Positions 1-11,177 are shown, counted from the first letter of the stretch. The stretch: 64,000 nucleotides of DNA from an uncultured Woeseiaceae bacterium (GCA_945787845.1 CALZJH010000002.1:310001-374000); one strand, 5' to 3'. Translations and numbers: made by a program. Notes: a model not told the origin generated them from the letters alone.

Positions 1-232
1 AAAGCACCAGGAGTGCTGATAGCCATGCCGGCAAACGAAAGATCCGGCGACATGGGTGGCCACGAACTTCCATAGCCCTATTTTACCAGCCTCTGGCGCA
101 ATAGACATTGCGTCAATACCGGATTGCGCCGCGGATCTTCGAAGGGTGCTTTCATTGGCGTGGCTCTTTCCCTTTATAGTGGTTTCCCGTAGGTTGTGGT
201 CGCTACAGAGGCAGCCGGCAAGCAGATGTCAC
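1..232. other. left edge, no certain gene
   Basis: No convincing complete gene is present here. On the minus strand, ATG codons at 53-51 and 26-24 open one reading frame (MSPDLSFAGMAISTPGA...) that runs off the left end, so this may be the first few codons of a divergent gene, but the piece is too short to recognise. On the plus strand, the stretch at about 150-180 ends in TATAGT and could hold a weak promoter for the asparaginase-like gene. No repeat or RNA structure was seen. Confidence 0.2.
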
Positions 233-724
233 ATGCATATTCGATTCATTACTACAGGCGGGACGATCGACAAGATCTATTTCGACGCGCTGAGCCAGTT
301 CGAGGTGGGCGAGTCGCAGATGGAACACATCCTGCGTGAAGGGCTGGTCCAGATCGACTATGACATCGTACCGCTGATGAAAAAGGACAGCCTCGAGTTC
401 CAGGAGGCGGATCGGAAGGTGCTGCGCGACTACATTGCGGCGGACGACGCCACGCATTACGTCGTCACGCATGGCACCGACACGATGCCCGAGACCGCCG
501 AAACGCTAAGTGACCTTGAAGGGAAGACGATCGTCCTGACCGGCGCACTAACGCCGGCGCGCTTTCGCACGACCGATGCCATGTTCAATGTCGGTATGGC
601 CGTTGCGGCCGTCCAGACCGCAAAGCCGGGCGTGTATATCGCGATGAGCGGCCAGGTGTTTGAAGCGGGCGCGGTTCGCAAAAACCGCGCCGAAAATCGC
701 TTCGAGGCTATAGATCGAAATTGA
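233..724 (+). CDS. stand-alone asparaginase N-terminal domain protein
   Basis: A 164-residue protein equivalent to only the N-terminal catalytic domain of type I/II L-asparaginases (about 330 aa). The first catalytic motif TTGGTID lies at residues 7-13 and the second, [11 protein letters not shown], at about 80. The segment GAVRKNR near the end matches the position of the catalytic lysine (VTKTN in E. coli AnsB), so all catalytic residues appear present although the C-terminal domain is absent. I prefer the ATG at 233 because residues before it show no family similarity. The end overlaps the convergent aldehyde dehydrogenase gene by 17 bases. Amide hydrolysis is likely, but the substrate is unknown. 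Confidence 0.8.
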   Translation: MHIRFITTGGTIDKIYFDALSQFEVGESQMEHILREGLVQIDYDIVPLMKKDSLEFQEADRKVLRDYIAADDATHYVVTHGTDTMPETAETLSDLEGKTIVLTGALTPARFRTTDAMFNVGMAVAAVQTAKPGVYIAMSGQVFEAGAVRKNRAENRFEAIDRN

Positions 725-2231
725 TGCCCTGGGCCAGCGGCAGGTCCTTGCCCCAGTTGATCGTGTTCGTCTGCCGGCGCATATAGGCCTTCCACGAATC
801 CGAGCCGGCCTCGCGGCCACCGCCGGTTTCCTTTTCGCCGCCGAACGCACCGCCGATCTCCGCACCCGACGTGCCGATATTCACGTTGGCGATGCCACAG
901 TCTGATCCGCCGTGAGACAGGAAGTACTCTGCGTTCTGCAGGTTGTCCGTGAAGATCGCCGATGACAGGCCCTGGACAACGCCGTTTTGCATGGCGATGG
1001 CGTCGTCGAGCGTATCGAACGGGATCAGGTATAGGATCGGGCCAAAAGTCTCGTGCTGGACGATGTCCCAGTCGTTCCGAACCACGGCGATAGCGGGGGT
1101 GATGAAGTTGCCCGGCCCGTCGATGCGCTCGCCACCGCACAAAATTTCCCCACCGGCTTTGCGGACAGCTTCGCACGCTGCTTCGACAGTCCTTACCGCT
1201 GCCGCATTGATAAGCGGGCCCATCAGCGTGTCGGGGTCAAGTGGGTCGCCGATACGTACCTGGCCATAGGCTTTGACCAACGCATCCTTCACCTCGTCGA
1301 AGCGCGAGCGGTGCACGATGACACGGCGTGTCGACGTACAACGCTGTCCGGCTGTGCCGACCGCACCGAAGACGATAGACGGAATTGCAAGGTCGAGATT
1401 GGCATACTCATCCACGATGATGGCATTGTTGCCGCCCAGTTCGAGGAGGCATTTGCCCAGGCGATTAGCGAGTCGTTCACCGACGCCACGGCCGACCCAG
1501 GTCGAGCCCGTGAACGAAATCAGGTTGACGCGTTTGTCGTCGACAAAGCGCTCCGCGAGTTCATGCGAGCTCGGACTGCCGTTAATCAGGAAGAACACGG
1601 GCGGCAGGTCCATGCCCGCGAGTGCCTCGTTGATGATCTTCTGTACGGCTACCGCGCACAGTGCTGTGCTGTGCGACGGCTTCCAGATGTTGACGTTTCC
1701 GCATATCGCCGCGATGCAGGCATTCCACGCGTAAACAGCAACCGGAAAATTGAAAGCCGAGATCGTGCCGACGATGCCGAGCGGATGCCATTGCTCATAC
1801 ATGCGATGCTGCGGACGCTCAGAGTGCATCGTGCGGCCGTACATCATGCGTGACTGTCCAACGGCAAAATCGGCGATGTCGATCATCTCCTGGACCTCGC
1901 CGTCGCCCTCAGCCTTGATCTTGCCGTTCTCCAATGCCACCAGGCTGCCAAGCGCGTCTTTGTGCTTGCGCAGCGCATTGGCTATGTGGCGCACAGCCTC
2001 ACCACGGACCGGGGCAGGTATATCGCGCCATACCAGAAACGACTCCTGCGCCTTTGCGATAACGTCCTCGTACTGCGCCATCGTCGTGCTTCGAACGCTT
2101 GCGATGAGCTCGTCCGTTGCCGGGTTGTGCGACTCGATCAGGGGTGCGGCAGCGTCGGCAGACGGCGTTGCGCCGAACCAGGTGCCATCGTTGACCGCTT
2201 CGAGGCCAAGTTGTTCAAGTACTGCTTGCAT
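708..2231 (-). CDS. aldehyde dehydrogenase, ALDH7 / piperideine-6-carboxylate dehydrogenase type
   Basis: NAD-dependent aldehyde dehydrogenase of 507 aa. The Rossmann segment [13 protein letters not shown], the general base Glu264 in LELGGNN and the nucleophile Cys298 in GTAGQRCTS are all visible. The N-terminal sequence and the C-terminal region ([19 protein letters not shown]) resemble the ALDH7/AmaB group, which oxidises alpha-aminoadipate semialdehyde (piperideine-6-carboxylate) in lysine breakdown. No other lysine-catabolism gene is adjacent, so the substrate is inferred from family resemblance only. The ATG at 2231 is preceded by a good AGGAG site. The gene overlaps the asparaginase-like gene tail to tail. 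Confidence 0.88.
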   Translation of the reverse strand: MQAVLEQLGLEAVNDGTWFGATPSADAAAPLIESHNPATDELIASVRSTTMAQYEDVIAKAQESFLVWRDIPAPVRGEAVRHIANALRKHKDALGSLVALENGKIKAEGDGEVQEMIDIADFAVGQSRMMYGRTMHSERPQHRMYEQWHPLGIVGTISAFNFPVAVYAWNACIAAICGNVNIWKPSHSTALCAVAVQKIINEALAGMDLPPVFFLINGSPSSHELAERFVDDKRVNLISFTGSTWVGRGVGERLANRLGKCLLELGGNNAIIVDEYANLDLAIPSIVFGAVGTAGQRCTSTRRVIVHRSRFDEVKDALVKAYGQVRIGDPLDPDTLMGPLINAAAVRTVEAACEAVRKAGGEILCGGERIDGPGNFITPAIAVVRNDWDIVQHETFGPILYLIPFDTLDDAIAMQNGVVQGLSSAIFTDNLQNAEYFLSHGGSDCGIANVNIGTSGAEIGGAFGGEKETGGGREAGSDSWKAYMRRQTNTINWGKDLPLAQGINFDL

Positions 2232-2431
2232 GGTCGTTTTCTCCTGCCCAAAGGGCCGTTGTGGCGCGCATTGTGCCAATGTCGGTCTGGACGGTCCATA
2301 CCTGCCAGGAGGGCATTTCTAAGCTGTTGATTGCAGGAGAAACTTTTGTGGCTCGACAGGTCCCGTGGCATAGTCCGCGATAACAGCCCCGTGGATCCCC
2401 GGGGCATCCGATTTGAACGAATGAGAAAACC

Positions 2432-3775
2432 GTGAGCAGAACCATACCCAGGAACGACTGGCACCCGGCCAGCTGGCAGAGTTTTTCGGCCTCGCAGCAG
2501 GCTTCCTATCCCGACAAGGCGGCGCTGGAGCGGGCGGTTGCCGACCTGAGCCGCCTGCCACCGATTACGACATCCTGGGAGGTAGACGCCCTCAAGGAGC
2601 ATATTGCCAAAGCGCAGCGCGGCGAAGCGTTCGTGCTGCAGGGCGGGGATTGTGCCGAGACCTTCGACGAGTGCACGTCGGAGAACATCGTCGACAAGCT
2701 CAAAATCCTGCTGCAGATGAGCCTCGTGATGATCTACGGGCTCAAGAAGCCGGTGATCCGCGTCGGGCGCATGGCAGGGCAGTATGCCAAACCCCGCTCG
2801 GCTGATACGGAAACACGCGATGGCAAGACACTGCCGAGTTTTCGCGGGGACCTCGTGAATCGCAGCGGCTTTACACCCGACGAGCGTATACCCGACCCGC
2901 AGATGATTTTGCGCGGCTACGAACGGGCGGCACTCACGCTTAACTTCGTACGCTCACTGATTGACGGCGGCTTCGCCGATCTGCATCACCCGGAATACTG
3001 GGACCTCGGCTGGGTTGGGCATTCACAGGCGGCGGAGGAGTACCACTCGATCGTTGCCTCAATATCCAACTCCCTGGACTTTCTCGAGAAAGTGTCGGGC
3101 CGCGAGTTCCATCAAACGCAGCGTGCCGATATCTACGCCGCGCACGAAGGGCTGCACCTGCTCTACGAGCAGGCGCAGACGCGGTATCTCGATCGACGCG
3201 AGCGCTGGTACAACCTGACCACGCATTTCCCGTGGATTGGTATGCGCACGGCGCAGATGGATGGTGCCCACGTCGAGTACTTCCGTGGTATCTCCAACCC
3301 GATCGGCGTCAAGGTCGGCCAGGGTATGACCCGTGAGTGGATCCAGGACCTGGTCCGCACGCTGAATCCGAACAACGAACCGGGACGCCTGACGCTGATT
3401 CACCGCTACGGGGCCAAGGCCATCGAGGAACACCTGCCGGACCTGATTTCCGCGGTTCGCGAGACCGGCTCACCCGTGCTGTGGGTGTGCGATCCGATGC
3501 ACGGCAATACGGAGAGCACAGCCGACGGTGTCAAGACCCGGCGCTTCGAAAACATCGTGTCCGAGCTGGAAGCGGCATTTCGCGTTCATCAGAAGATGGG
3601 TACGTACCTCGGCGGCGTCCATCTCGAGCTGACGGGCGAGAACGTCACCGAGTGCACGGGCGGCGCACGCGGCCTCACCGACGGGGACCTGGCGCGGGCC
3701 TACAAATCGACCGTCGATCCGCGTCTCAACTACGAACAGGCGATGGAAATCGCTATGAGGATCGCCGGGCTGTAG
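2432..3775 (+). CDS. class II 3-deoxy-7-phosphoheptulonate (DAHP) synthase
   Basis: Condenses phosphoenolpyruvate and erythrose 4-phosphate, the first step of the shikimate pathway. The 447-residue length and motifs are those of the class II (plant/AroA-II) family: GGDCAETF near residue 70 with the metal-ligand cysteine, [28 protein letters not shown] and CDPMHGNT, followed by [18 protein letters not shown]. It is unrelated in sequence to E. coli AroF/G/H. The start is GTG at 2432, with no strong Shine-Dalgarno sequence. The C-terminus overlaps the convergent rluE gene by 23 bases. No regulatory leader peptide was recognised upstream. Confidence 0.95.
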   Translation: MSRTIPRNDWHPASWQSFSASQQASYPDKAALERAVADLSRLPPITTSWEVDALKEHIAKAQRGEAFVLQGGDCAETFDECTSENIVDKLKILLQMSLVMIYGLKKPVIRVGRMAGQYAKPRSADTETRDGKTLPSFRGDLVNRSGFTPDERIPDPQMILRGYERAALTLNFVRSLIDGGFADLHHPEYWDLGWVGHSQAAEEYHSIVASISNSLDFLEKVSGREFHQTQRADIYAAHEGLHLLYEQAQTRYLDRRERWYNLTTHFPWIGMRTAQMDGAHVEYFRGISNPIGVKVGQGMTREWIQDLVRTLNPNNEPGRLTLIHRYGAKAIEEHLPDLISAVRETGSPVLWVCDPMHGNTESTADGVKTRRFENIVSELEAAFRVHQKMGTYLGGVHLELTGENVTECTGGARGLTDGDLARAYKSTVDPRLNYEQAMEIAMRIAGL

Positions 3776-4301
3776 CTTTGCGCCATTCGCCGGGCGCCAG
3801 GCCGTCAAGGTTCCAGTCGCCGATGGCATAGCGGATCAGCCGCAAGGTCGGCAGGCCCACAGCGGCCGTCATGCGCCTCACCTGCCGATTCCTGCCCTCG
3901 GTCAGGACGATCTCGATCCAGCTGTCCGGCACGCTGGCCCGATAGCGTATGGGCGGATCGCGTTCCCACAGAGCCGCCGGAGCCTCGATCTGCCGCGCGG
4001 CAACGGCGCGGGCCGGACCGTCCTTGAGATTCACGCCGCTAAGCAGCTGTTTGAGCTGCGCGGCGGTTGGCCTGCCTTCAACCTGGACCCAGTAGGTTTT
4101 GCGAGTGCCCGACCTGGGCTGGCTGATGCGTGCCTGCAGCCTGCCGTCGTCGGTCAGGAGCAGCAGGCCTTCGCTGTCGTAGTCGAGGCGACCGGCCGGG
4201 TAGACGCCCGGCACGTCGACGAAATCGGCCAGCGTCGGCCGGCCGTCCCGGTCCTGAAACTGGCTGAGCACCCGAAACGGCTTGTTGAGCAGGATCAGCA
4301 C
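3753..4301 (-). CDS. rluE: 23S rRNA pseudouridine synthase RluE type
   Basis: RsuA/RluB/E/F-family pseudouridine synthase, about 182 aa. The catalytic-aspartate motif reads [19 protein letters not shown], and the later segments [15 protein letters not shown] and [21 protein letters not shown] match E. coli RluE, which modifies U2457 of 23S rRNA. As in RluE, there is no N-terminal S4 domain. Two GTG starts are possible. I prefer 4301, which has a GGGGA site about ten bases upstream and keeps the coding region clear of the icd promoter; 4334 would add 11 residues. The gene is divergent from icd. Confidence 0.88.
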   Translation of the reverse strand: MLILLNKPFRVLSQFQDRDGRPTLADFVDVPGVYPAGRLDYDSEGLLLLTDDGRLQARISQPRSGTRKTYWVQVEGRPTAAQLKQLLSGVNLKDGPARAVAARQIEAPAALWERDPPIRYRASVPDSWIEIVLTEGRNRQVRRMTAAVGLPTLRLIRYAIGDWNLDGLAPGEWRKATARRSS

Positions 4302-4388
4302 TTTTGGTCGTCCCCGGCAGTCTGTACAATGCACAGCCTTTTCGGCCGCACCCCGTGGCCGTCCATCAGGCCCCGATTCGAGAGATTA

Positions 4389-5729
<1,341 letters not shown>

Positions 5730-6356
5730 GTGACGATCTTCGACAGGAATTGCCGGGCCTGCCCGCGACTTGCCGGTTTTCTCGACGAGGTTAACGAGCG
5801 CTATCCCGACTACTACTGCCGCCCGGTGCCGCCGTTCGGCGCCCCGGATGCGCGTTTCCTGATCGTCGGCCTCGCGCCGGGAATGCACGGCGCAAACCGC
5901 TCGGGCCGGCCGTTCACAGGTGACCATGCGGGTATTCTGCTTTACCAGATGCTGCACAAGTACGGTTTCGGGAGCCGCGACCGCTCGGAGTCTGTCGACG
6001 ACGGCCTGGAGCTTATTGATTGCCGAATCACCAATGCGGTCAAGTGCCTGCCGCCCGACAACAAGCCCGTCGGCGCGGAGATCAACACCTGCAATACATT
6101 TCTCGCCAATGAGCTGAAGCTTCTGCCTGAGGATTCCGTGGTCGTTGCACTGGGCGGGATCGCGCACCGCGCCATCGTCAAGGCGATGGGTTTGCGGCAG
6201 GCTGACTACAAATTCGGGCATGCCGCCTTGCACGACCTTGGCAGCTTTCGCGTTCTCGATTCCTATCACTGCAGCCGCTACAACACGAACACGCGCCGCC
6301 TGACCGAGGAGATGTTCGACGCGATATTTGCGCAGGTCAGGAACTTGCTGGATTAA
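5730..6356 (+). CDS. uracil-DNA glycosylase, family 5 (UDGb) type
   Basis: A 208-residue base-excision repair enzyme. The family 5 signature GLAPGMHGANRSGRPFTGD contains the active-site region. Cysteines in CRACPRL (residues 8 and 11) and two later ones in the DCRITNAVKCLPPDNKP to NTCNTF stretch are candidate [4Fe-4S] ligands. The distal motif reads YHCSRYNTNTRRLT, whereas my recollection of the family is YHPSR, so a proline appears replaced by cysteine. The start is GTG at 5730, immediately after the icd stop, suggesting translational coupling. The end lies eight bases before the GTG of uvrC, so icd, this gene and uvrC probably share a transcript. Confidence 0.88.
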   Translation: MTIFDRNCRACPRLAGFLDEVNERYPDYYCRPVPPFGAPDARFLIVGLAPGMHGANRSGRPFTGDHAGILLYQMLHKYGFGSRDRSESVDDGLELIDCRITNAVKCLPPDNKPVGAEINTCNTFLANELKLLPEDSVVVALGGIAHRAIVKAMGLRQADYKFGHAALHDLGSFRVLDSYHCSRYNTNTRRLTEEMFDAIFAQVRNLLD

Positions 6357-6363
6357 TAGTTTC

Positions 6364-8193
6364 GTGAGCGACCCAGCGGAATTTGAGGTTAAGTCCTTCC
6401 TGCGCAGCCTGACGAATCGCCCGGGCGTGTATCGCATGCTGGATGCGAAGCACAAGGTGATTTACGTCGGCAAGGCAGGCGACCTCAGGAAGCGCGTGTC
6501 GAGTTATTTTCATCGTTCGCAGACGTCAGTAAAAACCATCGCGATGATGGAGCAGGTGGCGCGCGTCGAGGTTACCGTTGCCAACACGGAAGCCGAGGCG
6601 CTGATTCTCGAGTACAACCTGATCAAGCAGCACAAGCCACGTTTCAACGTGCTGCTGCGCGACGACAAAAGTTACCCGTACATCTATGCCTCCACGAATC
6701 ACGCGTTTCCGCGCCTGAAATTCCACCGCGGTGCGCGCAAGGGCAAGGGTCGGTACTTCGGCCCGTACCCGAATACCCGGGCTGTTCGCCAGACGCTCAA
6801 CGAGTTGCAGAAACTGTTCCTCATCCGCAATTGCGAAGACAGCTTCTTCAGCAATCGCACGCGGCCCTGCCTGCAGTACCAGATCAAGCGCTGCACGGCA
6901 CCCTGCGTGGGTATCGTGGATGAAGAGCAATACCGCAAGGATATCGATGCGGCCATCCTGTTCCTCGAAGGCAGGAACAAGAGCGTCGTGAACGCATTCA
7001 TCCGACGCATGGAAAAGGCCTCGGAGGCGCAGGACTACGAGCAGGCAGCGCGCCTTCGCGACCAGATAGCGCGCCTCAAGGAAATCCAGGCGAAGCAGCT
7101 GGTCAAGCGGACCGACCGTAAGGATCTCGATATTCTCGGCTTTGCTTCCAACGGCGCTATCCACTGCGTGACGGTCTTGTTCATTCGCAACGGGTCCGTG
7201 ATCGGGAGTCGCGACCACTTCCCGAAACTGCCGGGCGAGACCGACAAAAACAGGTTATTGAACGGCTTTGTCTCCCAGTACTATCTCGGGCGCGATGCGC
7301 CGGCCGAAATCGTGCTCGACGCCGAAATTGCCGACGCGGCATTGCTGGAGCAGGAGCTGACGGCGCGCGCGGGTCACAAGGTGGCCATTCGCAACCGGGT
7401 CCGCGGCGACCGGGCCCGCTGGCTGCAGATGGCGCGTACCAACGCCGAGCAGGGCCTCGGTCTGAAAGTGGCCAGCAATGCGACGATCCGGCGGCAGTTC
7501 GTCGCATTGGGTGAAGTACTCGGGCTGGAGGAGCCGCCGCAGCGCCTGGAGTGCTTCGATATCAGCCACACGTCAGGCGAAGCGACGGTGGCCAGTTGCG
7601 TCGTCTTCAATACGGCGGGTCCGATGAAAAGCGACTACCGGCGCTTCAACCTGAGTCCGGACTCGGCTGGGGACGATTACGGTGCGATGTCCGAGGCATT
7701 GCGACGTCGTTATGAGCGCGTCAAGAAGGGCGAGGTCCCGATGCCCGACGTGCTGTTTGTGGATGGGGGCAAGGGTCAGCTCGCCGAGGCAATGAAGGTG
7801 CTGGATGCGCTGGAACTGGACTGGCTGACGGTGGTAGCCGTCGCCAAGGGCAGGGCGCGGCGGCCCGGAGCCGAGCGCCTGTTCCGGCCAGGCAGCGACC
7901 GCCCCTTGCAGCTGCCGCCGGATTCTCCGGCGCTGTTGCTCATTCAGCAGATTCGCGACGAGGCCCATCGCTTTGCGATTACGGGGCACCGGCAGCGACG
8001 CGCCAAGGCGCGCAGGAAGTCGCCGCTGGAACATATCCCGGGGCTCGGGCCCAAGCGCCGCAGGGAGCTGTTGCGGCAGTTTGGCGGGCTGCAGGGCGTT
8101 GTCGGCGCCGGTATCGACGATCTCGCGAAAGTCAGGGGGATTAGTCGCAGGCTCGCCGAAACGATATACAATGAGCTCCACGTCGAACAATAA
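6364..8193 (+). CDS. uvrC: excinuclease ABC subunit C
   Basis: Makes the dual incision in nucleotide excision repair together with UvrB. The 609-residue protein carries an N-terminal GIY-YIG nuclease (GVY at 21-23, YVG at 34-36), a UVR helical motif near 205-240 (YEQAARLRDQIARLKEIQ), the RNase H-like 5' nuclease domain (ECFDISHTSGE; VDGGKGQLAEA) and C-terminal helix-hairpin-helix motifs (HIPGLGPKRRRELL). The GTG at 6364 gives the usual N-terminus (MSDPAEFEVKSFL). Full length and intact. It lies 21 bases upstream of pgsA, as in many gammaproteobacteria. Confidence 0.97.
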   Translation: MSDPAEFEVKSFLRSLTNRPGVYRMLDAKHKVIYVGKAGDLRKRVSSYFHRSQTSVKTIAMMEQVARVEVTVANTEAEALILEYNLIKQHKPRFNVLLRDDKSYPYIYASTNHAFPRLKFHRGARKGKGRYFGPYPNTRAVRQTLNELQKLFLIRNCEDSFFSNRTRPCLQYQIKRCTAPCVGIVDEEQYRKDIDAAILFLEGRNKSVVNAFIRRMEKASEAQDYEQAARLRDQIARLKEIQAKQLVKRTDRKDLDILGFASNGAIHCVTVLFIRNGSVIGSRDHFPKLPGETDKNRLLNGFVSQYYLGRDAPAEIVLDAEIADAALLEQELTARAGHKVAIRNRVRGDRARWLQMARTNAEQGLGLKVASNATIRRQFVALGEVLGLEEPPQRLECFDISHTSGEATVASCVVFNTAGPMKSDYRRFNLSPDSAGDDYGAMSEALRRRYERVKKGEVPMPDVLFVDGGKGQLAEAMKVLDALELDWLTVVAVAKGRARRPGAERLFRPGSDRPLQLPPDSPALLLIQQIRDEAHRFAITGHRQRRAKARRKSPLEHIPGLGPKRRRELLRQFGGLQGVVGAGIDDLAKVRGISRRLAETIYNELHVEQ

Positions 8194-8214
8194 GAACCAA
8201 GAACGGACCTTGTC

Positions 8215-8781
8215 TTGAAACTAAACCTAGCCAATTTCCTGACGCTGCTGCGAATCGCGGCCATTCCCATCGTCGTGGTCTGTTTCTACAGCCCGATGGA
8301 ATACGCGCGCCCGATCGCGGCGGTGCTGTTTGGCCTGGCCGCCGTCACTGACATGATCGATGGCTGGGTCGCCCGTCGTTTCGGACAGATGTCCCGTTTT
8401 GGCGAGTTCCTGGACCCGGTCGCCGACAAGCTCATGGTGGCCATCACGCTCGTGATGCTCGTGCAGGCCGACTCGGGGTGGTTCGAAGACATTATCGCGA
8501 TGATCATCATCGGCCGCGAAATCACGATATCGGCGCTGCGGGAATGGATGGCGACGATCGGCGAACGGGCCAACGTCAAGGTCGACGTGACGGGCAAGAT
8601 CAAGACCACCCTGCAGATGTTCGGCATCGCGTTCATGGTCTACCAGAACGACTTCCTGGGCCTGCCGATTTATACGATCGGCTTCGTCTTGCTGGTACTG
8701 GCGGCGATCATGACGATCTGGTCCATGATCGTGTACCTGCGCGCCGCGTGGCCCTTCATCAAGGCCGATTCAGCCAACTAG
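8215..8781 (+). CDS. pgsA: CDP-diacylglycerol--glycerol-3-phosphate 3-phosphatidyltransferase
   Basis: Inner-membrane enzyme making phosphatidylglycerophosphate from CDP-diacylglycerol and glycerol 3-phosphate. The CDP-alcohol phosphotransferase signature is complete (D46, D49, G50, A53, R54, G63, D67, D71) within DMIDGWVARRF...FGEFLDPVADK. The 188-residue length and several hydrophobic segments are normal. The start is TTG at 8215. The position between uvrC and a tRNA-Gly gene is a common gammaproteobacterial arrangement. Confidence 0.96.
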   Translation: MKLNLANFLTLLRIAAIPIVVVCFYSPMEYARPIAAVLFGLAAVTDMIDGWVARRFGQMSRFGEFLDPVADKLMVAITLVMLVQADSGWFEDIIAMIIIGREITISALREWMATIGERANVKVDVTGKIKTTLQMFGIAFMVYQNDFLGLPIYTIGFVLLVLAAIMTIWSMIVYLRAAWPFIKADSAN

Positions 8782-8802
8782 GCCAAAATCCCGCTTTTCT
8801 CC

Positions 8803-8830
8803 TTGACAGTGGCCGGTGACGGGATACAAT
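8803..8830 (+). promoter_or_regulatory. sigma-70 promoter of tRNA-Gly
   Basis: TTGACA at 8803-8808 and TACAAT at 8825-8830 are separated by 16 bases, close to the sigma-70 consensus. They lie directly upstream of the tRNA-Gly gene, so the tRNA probably has its own promoter as well as possible read-through from pgsA. Confidence 0.8.
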
Positions 8831-8841
8831 CTCGCCCCTTC

Positions 8842-8917
8842 GCGGGAATAGCTCAGCTGGTAGAGCGCAACCTTGCCAAGGTTGAGGTCGCGAGTTCGAA
8901 CCTCGTTTCCCGCTCCA
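8842..8917 (+). tRNA. tRNA-Gly (GCC)
   Basis: A 76-base cloverleaf. The acceptor stem GCGGGAA pairs with TTCCCGC, the discriminator is T and the CCA end is encoded at 8915-8917. The anticodon arm CAACC-TTGCCAA-GGTTG carries anticodon GCC. The D loop (AGCTGGTAG) and T loop (TTCGAAC) are canonical. Confidence 0.97.
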
Positions 8918-8924
8918 AACAAAG

Positions 8925-8951
8925 AAAGGCCGCCCGGTGGGCGGCCTTTTT
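8925..8951 (+). terminator. intrinsic terminator after tRNA-Gly
   Basis: AAGGCCGCCC and GGGCGGCCTT form a GC-rich hairpin with a three-base loop, followed by a run of T residues. It ends the pgsA/tRNA-Gly transcript just before the convergent porin gene. Confidence 0.9.
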
Positions 8952-8962
8952 CGTTTTGTGGT

Positions 8963-9700
8963 CTAGAACCGGTAGCCCAGGTTGATCGCAAAGACCCAGG
9001 GGTCGATCTCGACCGTTCCCAGATCGCCGGTAACGACCGGGTTTACGCCGTCGTCCAGAGTCGCCGACAGGTCTGCCTCGATATTGATCCAGCGAACATC
9101 GAAGTTTAGCAGCCACTGGTCGCTGAACATCCAGTCTGCACCGAGCTGTACGGCGAGGCCGAACGAATCATCGAGCTCGAAATCGACGATACCCACGGTC
9201 GGCCAGAGGGAGTCGAGATCTTCGCTCAGGAAGGTCGTGTAGTTCAGGCCGAGTCCGACGAAGGGCTGGAATTCGGCATCGGGAGCAAAGTGATACTGCA
9301 CCGAGAATGTCGGCGGCAGGTGCTCGACTTCACCGAAAGGTACTGTACCCGTGTCCGAAATAGCGAGGATGTTGTTCGTGATCGTGGCATCGATGTCGAC
9401 ATCATGCTTGAACGGCCACGCGGCGAGGACATCGAATGCCCAGTTGTCGGTGAACATGTAGGTAAATGACAGGGTCAGGCTGGTGCCGTCGTCTACCTGT
9501 ACAGCCGCACCGGTGACCGACAGGTCAACGTCCGGTGGGACGATCAGGTCAAAGTCACCGAGGCTCAGGTTATCGTCCTTCGGCATTACGGTGCCAATGC
9601 CACCGCGGATTATCCATTGGCCAGCTTCGTGAGCGAGCGCCGGTGTCGCAAGCGTTACGCCCAAGAGCAGGGACGTGAGTACGACAGTTGGACGTTTCAT
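8963..9700 (-). CDS. OmpW-family outer membrane beta-barrel protein
   Basis: A 245-residue exported protein with a signal peptide (MKRPTVVLTSLLLGVTLATP, cleavage after ALA). It has eight or so amphipathic beta segments and ends in GYRF, the C-terminal aromatic signature for BAM-mediated assembly. GQWIIRGGIGTVMPKDDN, the central AFDVLAAWPF and YHFAPDAEFQPFVGLGLNYT match OmpW proteins, small barrels thought to pass hydrophobic molecules. ATG at 9700 has an AGGAG site upstream. It faces the tRNA-Gly terminator. Confidence 0.9.
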   Translation of the reverse strand: MKRPTVVLTSLLLGVTLATPALAHEAGQWIIRGGIGTVMPKDDNLSLGDFDLIVPPDVDLSVTGAAVQVDDGTSLTLSFTYMFTDNWAFDVLAAWPFKHDVDIDATITNNILAISDTGTVPFGEVEHLPPTFSVQYHFAPDAEFQPFVGLGLNYTTFLSEDLDSLWPTVGIVDFELDDSFGLAVQLGADWMFSDQWLLNFDVRWINIEADLSATLDDGVNPVVTGDLGTVEIDPWVFAINLGYRF

Positions 9701-9817
9701 GATGTGCTCCTTAATTGGGGAATAATTGAACAAGTGTGCCCCTGCCCACGCGAAGCCGTAGCAGAACACGGCCGGAATCACATCACGCGGCCCTGGTTGA
9801 CAGAATACGGACATCAG

Positions 9818-9838
9818 GCAAACGCCTGCGGCGTTTGC
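9818..9838. repeat. perfect 9-bp hairpin
   Basis: GCAAACGCC, loop TGC, GGCGTTTGC. It lies downstream of the sialidase-like gene and upstream of the OmpW gene on the minus strand. There is no T tract on either side, so it may block exonucleases or attenuate transcription rather than act as a standard terminator. Confidence 0.5.
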
Positions 9839-9889
9839 GTATTGGCGGAATTCGCGCAACGAGGTGCAGCGTGAGCGGGCCTGTTTCGA

Positions 9890-11089
9890 TCAGGTGGACG
9901 CCGTCACCGGGAGTCTCACGGTCTTCAATTGCGACGTGCCTTTTACGCTGGTCGTCCAGGCGAGATACAGGTAGCCGTCTGCGTAGGCGAGTTGTGGAAA
10001 CACCCGGAGCTGGTTCGTTTGTCCGGCCTCGACGACCGTGCCTGCCGTGCCGTGTGCTGATACCTGACGCAGACGCACACTATTGTCGCCCGCAGCGCCT
10101 TTGGCGACCCAGCTCACGACGACCGCGTCGTCATCAATGGCGGTCAGGCCGACATAACCGGCAACACGCCCCGAGGCGATCTCGATGGGATCGCCAAATG
10201 ACTTGCCGCTGTCCGAAGAGAGGATGACCCGGACAACGGGTTTATCGTCGGCCGCAGAAAACCACGCGACAGCCACGCGCTCTCCATCGGCAACAATGGA
10301 CGGGCCATTCACCGGGCAACCGGCGATGTGCCAGTCGTCGGCAAACAGGCGCGTGCCGGCTTGCCATTGGCCAGCGATCCGTCGCGTCACGTAGATATCC
10401 CGTATTTCTTCACTGGTGCGATCGCGATACACGGCGACCGGGCCACTCGCCGCCAGGGCAACGTCTGTCTGGCAGCAGTCGCAGACCGAGCTGTCGATCT
10501 CCTGTTCGCTGCTGCGGTCACTGGCCGGGGTGATAACAGCGGAACGCAGCGTCATGCTTTCTGCCGGCGTTTTGCGCCCGTCGAGCCAGACGAGCAGGGC
10601 GCCGTTAGCGTCAGGCAGAATCGATACGAAGCCATGCTCGGTCGGCGTGCCGTCCGTGTGGGCCGTGATGGCCTCGTTCCAGGTAAGGCCGCCGTCGAAA
10701 GACTGGGACACGACGACATCGTAGGAGTAGGTCTTGTCGGCGCTGTATCGCAGCCAATGGGCTAGCCAGTGATCCTCGCTGAGTGCCGTCACCGAGGGCA
10801 GGTCGGCCCAGTTCACGAACATGCGAGACTCGGTGGTCACATCGCGTGGTGAGGTGAACCCGTCGTCTCCAAGCGCTGCATATTTCAGCACGGAATCGGT
10901 GGTCCCACGCTCCATCCAGCTCAGGACAGGCTCGTCGTCGAATCCGGTGGAGAATCGGGGCCCGAATACCTCGCCACCCGTCTTGATCGACAAGGATTCG
11001 GCGAGTTGCTGAGAGGGCGATTCCGAGTTCGTGCAGGCCGCCAGGAGGGCGAGGCTGATCAGGCAAAACAGGCTGTCGAAGGTCCGCAT
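9890..11089 (-). CDS. sialidase-like (BNR-repeat) lipoprotein
   Basis: A 399-residue predicted lipoprotein. The signal segment MRTFDSLFCLISLALLAAC ends in a lipobox with the acylated cysteine. The mature part contains repeated beta-propeller blades with Asp-box-like sequences such as SFDGGLTWNE and SSDSGKSFGD, typical of the exo-alpha-sialidase/BNR fold. A Cys pair occurs at VCDCCQTD, unusual for a simple propeller and possibly metal- or disulfide-forming. Enzymatic activity cannot be assigned because sialidase catalytic residues were not identified. The ATG at 11089 is chosen because it begins the signal peptide. Confidence 0.7.
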   Translation of the reverse strand: MRTFDSLFCLISLALLAACTNSESPSQQLAESLSIKTGGEVFGPRFSTGFDDEPVLSWMERGTTDSVLKYAALGDDGFTSPRDVTTESRMFVNWADLPSVTALSEDHWLAHWLRYSADKTYSYDVVVSQSFDGGLTWNEAITAHTDGTPTEHGFVSILPDANGALLVWLDGRKTPAESMTLRSAVITPASDRSSEQEIDSSVCDCCQTDVALAASGPVAVYRDRTSEEIRDIYVTRRIAGQWQAGTRLFADDWHIAGCPVNGPSIVADGERVAVAWFSAADDKPVVRVILSSDSGKSFGDPIEIASGRVAGYVGLTAIDDDAVVVSWVAKGAAGDNSVRLRQVSAHGTAGTVVEAGQTNQLRVFPQLAYADGYLYLAWTTSVKGTSQLKTVRLPVTAST

Positions 11090-11177
11090 CGACCCATTAT
11101 GCAAAGGCCGATAACGTATGTATACTGCGCGCCTGCTCACGTGTGTAGTATCTTACGCTGCACCAATTGATCACCGA

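Noticed and set aside
9818..9838. hairpin as an intrinsic terminator
   Set aside because: The stem is perfect, but no T run follows on either strand, so it is listed only as a repeat.
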